A stretch of 64,000 nt of DNA from positions 992,001 through 1,056,000 of the forward strand of contig OY970313.1 in the NCBI GenBank assembly GCA_963716445.1. Direction: 5' to 3'. The stretch is from JAAYBF01 sp963716445 (GTDB lineage: Bacteria; Actinomycetota; Thermoleophilia; Solirubrobacterales; Thermoleophilaceae). Under the pieces are notes generated by a model that saw only the letters and a program-made list of their open reading frames with translations, did no database searches and had not been told where the DNA came from. A program made the position numbers and the translations under genes. This document shows positions 61,658-64,000 of this stretch, piece after piece (positions within the stretch are counted from its first letter, which is position 1; each line of letters starts with the position of its first letter).

Positions 61658-62548
61658 TTACCGAGCGAGATCCGGGATCGGGCCGAGGTTCGGCTCGATC
61701 CCGTGAGTCTCGTGGGCGCGGAAGCTGCTGAAGAGGCGGTGGTCGGGGCCGTGGTAGTCGGAGGAGCCGGTCGCCAGTAGCCCGCGCTCGGCGCAGCGGG
61801 CGGCCAGCAGCTCGACCTGCGCCTGGGTGTGGGTCACGTAGAAGACCTCGACGCCCTCGATGCCGGCCTCCTGGAAGCGGTCGATCAGGGCGAGCACCTC
61901 GTCGTCGTCCTTGACGTCCCAGAACGGATGCGCCCAGACGGCGATCCCGCCGGCGTCGTGGATCCAGCCGACCGCCTCGGCGACGGTGGGGTGGGAGCGG
62001 GCGACGTAGCCCGGCGTGCCCTGGATCAGGTAGGCGGGAATGAACGACGAGACGTCAGCGTGGCCCTCGTCCGCGAGCCGCTCGGCGTTCGCCGGATGGG
62101 CGAGCACGCCGGCCGCCAGGTGGGGCCGCCCGACCGGCTTCCCAGCGGCGCGACGGGCGTCCACGGGCGCCGGGTCGATCTCGAAGCCGAGCTCCTTGAG
62201 GTGGTCCGACATCGCCTCGGCGCGGCGCTCGCGGTCGCCTCGGGCGTCGAGCAGGCGCTCGGCGAGCGTCGCGTCGCCCTGGTCGACGCCGTAGCCGAGC
62301 ACGTGCATGTCCTCGTAGGGGCCGTCGACGGCGGAGATCTCGGTCGCCGTGACCATCGCCACGCCGTGCTCGCGACCGGCGGCGAGCGCCTCGTCGACGC
62401 CGTCGACGGTGTCGTGGTCGGTGAGCGCCAGCAGCTCGACGCCGGCGGCCGCCGCGAGCGCCACGACCTCGGCGGCCGGAAGCTCGCCGTCGGAGTGGAT
62501 CGAGTGCGACTGGAGGTCGAAGGAGGGGCCCGGCACGGCGGCGAGCAT
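61658..62548 (-). CDS. PHP-domain phosphoesterase
   Basis: A 296-aa PHP-fold metal-dependent phosphatase. Motif I is FDLQSHSIHSDGE (residues about 10-22), motif II LLALTDHDTVDGVDEAL, and further metal ligands lie in VTATEISAV, AVWAHPFWDV, VEVFYVTHT and ATGSSDYHGPD. This matches the TrpH/YciV type, which removes phosphates from 3',5'-bisphosphonucleotides or short RNA ends. The neighbouring sulfotransferase would release 3'-phosphoadenosine-5'-phosphate, a possible substrate, but the link is inference. Confidence 0.9.
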   Translation of the reverse strand: MLAAVPGPSFDLQSHSIHSDGELPAAEVVALAAAAGVELLALTDHDTVDGVDEALAAGREHGVAMVTATEISAVDGPYEDMHVLGYGVDQGDATLAERLLDARGDRERRAEAMSDHLKELGFEIDPAPVDARRAAGKPVGRPHLAAGVLAHPANAERLADEGHADVSSFIPAYLIQGTPGYVARSHPTVAEAVGWIHDAGGIAVWAHPFWDVKDDDEVLALIDRFQEAGIEGVEVFYVTHTQAQVELLAARCAERGLLATGSSDYHGPDHRLFSSFRAHETHGIEPNLGPIPDLAR

Positions 62549-62618
62549 ACATACGCCTCGGCGCGCGCGGCCGGTGCGTCTTCGAGCCTGCGCGACGGAT
62601 AACCTGCGCCGTCGCAAG

Positions 62619-64000
62619 ATGGCCCTCCAACCTCGACTGACACGCCGGCGGGCACTGCAGGCCGGCGGAGCGGGTGCGCTCGCCCTCGGCCTCGGGGCGT
62701 GCAACGACGATCTCGAGCCGCAGGTCAGCCACGCCGAGGACGCTCCAAACGTCCTGATGATCCTGACGGACAGCACGCGGCGCGACTTCGTCAGCGCCTA
62801 CGAGGGCCACGACGCGCTGGCGAACACGCCGAACATCGACGCGCTGGCGAAGGAGTCGCTGCTCTTCGACCACGCGGTGCCCGAGGCGATGCCGACCGGC
62901 TGCGTACGCCGCGCGCTGATCACCGGGATGCGCTCGTTCCCGTTCCGCAACTGGACGGTGACGCCGAAGCTCCCCGCCGAGCCCGGCTGGAACGACATCT
63001 ACCCCTACCAGCCGATGTTCACCGAGGTCATGTCGGAGGCCGGCATCGAGACCGCCTACGTCACCGACAACCCCTTCCTCGTCGGCCCGCGCTTCGTCAA
63101 CTTCCGCCGCACCCTCAACATGGCCCGGCCCGACTACTCGCAGGGCTCCTACCGCGCCTTCAACCGGCCGTTCAAGCGCCCCGCGTCGCGCAGCTCGATC
63201 GAGCGCTACATCTTCCCGAAGCTGTCCGACTCGATCGAGGTCCAGCGGCTGCGCGAGTACGTCGGCTGGAACAACCTCTACCGCCGGCGCGAGAGCGACT
63301 ACTCCGCCGCCCGGGTCATCCGCAGCGGGATGGACGTCCTCGACGAGCTCAAGGACAAGCAGCCGTTCTTCCTCGGCGTCGACGCGTTCGACCCGCACGA
63401 GTCGCTCGACCCGCCGCGCGTCTACATGTCGCGCTTCGCCCGCACGAAGGGCAGCGAGAAGCAGGGGATCATCCCGATCCAGCCCTGGGACACCCCATAC
63501 AGCCGCGTCCTCGACCTCGGGATCGACGAGGAGACCGTCGAGCGGGTGCGCGAGCTCTACGCCGCCGAGCTGACGTTCGTCGACCGCTGGATCGGCCGCC
63601 TGCTGAACAAGATGGACGACCTCAAGCTGCTCGACAACACGGCCGTCGTGTACTTCAGCGACCACGGCCTGGTGCTCGGCGAGTACGGCCTGCTGGGCAA
63701 GCACGCCGCCTACCCGAACTGGCCGATCTACCGCGTGCCGTACATGATCCGCCACCCCGGCGGCAAGCTCGCCGGCCAGAAGAGCGACTACTTCGCCTCG
63801 ACCCACGACATCGCGTCGACGCTGCTCGGCTTCCAGGGGATCCGTCAGCCGGGGCTGATGGACGGCGAGGACCTCTCGCGGCTCTTCGACGGCAAGAAGC
63901 CCCACGACGAGCGGCCCTACTTCACCGCCTGCTACGCCCGCTACCTGATCTGCGGCGACGGCCGCTGGGTGCTCGTCGCGCACAGCGAGAAGCGGCGGAT
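62619..64000 (+). CDS. Sulfatase-family enzyme with Tat/lipoprotein-like signal (3' end outside window)
   Basis: 460 codons of an alkaline-phosphatase-superfamily sulfatase; the frame is open at the window edge. The N-terminus is LTRRRALQAGGAGALALGL then GACND, a twin-arginine signal with a possible lipobox cysteine. Metal-binding VLMILTDSTRRDF follows. In place of the C/S-x-P-x-R signature the sequence is MPTGCVRRALITG, putting Thr93 at the nucleophile position. Later metal motifs FSDHGLVLGEYGLLGKH are intact. It probably cleaves a phosphate or sulfate ester by a Thr nucleophile; substrate unknown. Confidence 0.85.
   Translation, partial: MALQPRLTRRRALQAGGAGALALGLGACNDDLEPQVSHAEDAPNVLMILTDSTRRDFVSAYEGHDALANTPNIDALAKESLLFDHAVPEAMPTGCVRRALITGMRSFPFRNWTVTPKLPAEPGWNDIYPYQPMFTEVMSEAGIETAYVTDNPFLVGPRFVNFRRTLNMARPDYSQGSYRAFNRPFKRPASRSSIERYIFPKLSDSIEVQRLREYVGWNNLYRRRESDYSAARVIRSGMDVLDELKDKQPFFLGVDAFDPHESLDPPRVYMSRFARTKGSEKQGIIPIQPWDTPYSRVLDLGIDEETVERVRELYAAELTFVDRWIGRLLNKMDDLKLLDNTAVVYFSDHGLVLGEYGLLGKHAAYPNWPIYRVPYMIRHPGGKLAGQKSDYFASTHDIASTLLGFQGIRQPGLMDGEDLSRLFDGKKPHDERPYFTACYARYLICGDGRWVLVAHSEKRR

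Overview
The window is 64 kb of very GC-rich DNA (mostly about 70% G+C by eye) with short intergenic gaps, ATGA/GTGA start-stop overlaps and many GTG/TTG starts. The gene content is tkt, a tal-pgi fusion, gnd, zwf, opcA and pgl, then ctaC, ctaD, ctaA and ctaB, bacterial PH-domain proteins, a PduO-type adenosyltransferase and DUF1015. Together this points to a high-GC actinobacterium, most likely of the class Thermoleophilia (Solirubrobacterales-like). That placement is inference; no rRNA lies in the window.

Layout. 1-8.35 kb: a tightly coupled pentose-phosphate operon (+). 8.4-9.2 kb: a zinc-ribbon microprotein and an AbiEii/DUF6036-like nucleotidyltransferase with a 57-aa partner (-). 9.3-16.5 kb: a (-) operon for heme A synthesis and cytochrome c oxidase subunits I/II, with an enoyl-CoA hydratase at its head and two PH-domain membrane proteins at its tail. 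16.6-20.4 kb: a metallo-hydrolase, a PAP2-like phosphatase, a flippase-like membrane protein and thioredoxin reductase (+). 20.45-22.9 kb: one AT-richer gene, apparently foreign, encoding an 808-aa protein with two deoxyribosyltransferase/TIR-like domains and a P-loop ATPase. 23-33 kb: GMC oxidoreductase, arylsulfatase, DSD1-type PLP enzyme, aconitase, SRPBCC protein, TetR regulator, acyl-CoA dehydrogenase. 33.2-36.6 kb: a three-gene ATP-grasp / glutamine-amidotransferase / GCS2 peptide-type cluster (-). 36.7-45.4 kb: sulfurtransferase, Nudix, GNAT, a Baeyer-Villiger-type monooxygenase, a large membrane protein with a divergent MerR regulator, OsmC, adenosyltransferase, DUF1015.

45.5-53.1 kb is the accessory region. 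A tRNA-Pro is followed by a tRNA-Arg(TCT) whose 3' 47 bp recur perfectly 4.59 kb downstream. The two copies bound a compact integrative element. It holds a tyrosine integrase, phased arm-type repeats at both ends, a zinc-ribbon protein, a long inverted repeat, a PD-(D/E)XK nuclease-like protein, and a convergent membrane protein plus proline-rich microprotein. No transfer or replication genes are evident, so it looks like a minimal mobile element whose cargo may be an undescribed defence or conflict module. Directly outside attR lie a HicBA toxin-antitoxin pair and a third fragment of the tRNA end.

53-64 kb: a K+ channel, a frameshifted enoyl-CoA hydratase, an orphan histidine-kinase ATPase domain, a UDP-glucuronate decarboxylase-like SDR, a RecD2-type helicase lacking helicase motif III, an MFS transporter, a sulfotransferase, a PHP phosphatase and a truncated sulfatase with a non-cysteine active site.

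A recurring regulatory pattern is a TANNNT hexamer 6-10 nt upstream of start codons, often on both strands of divergent pairs. This suggests widespread leaderless transcription.
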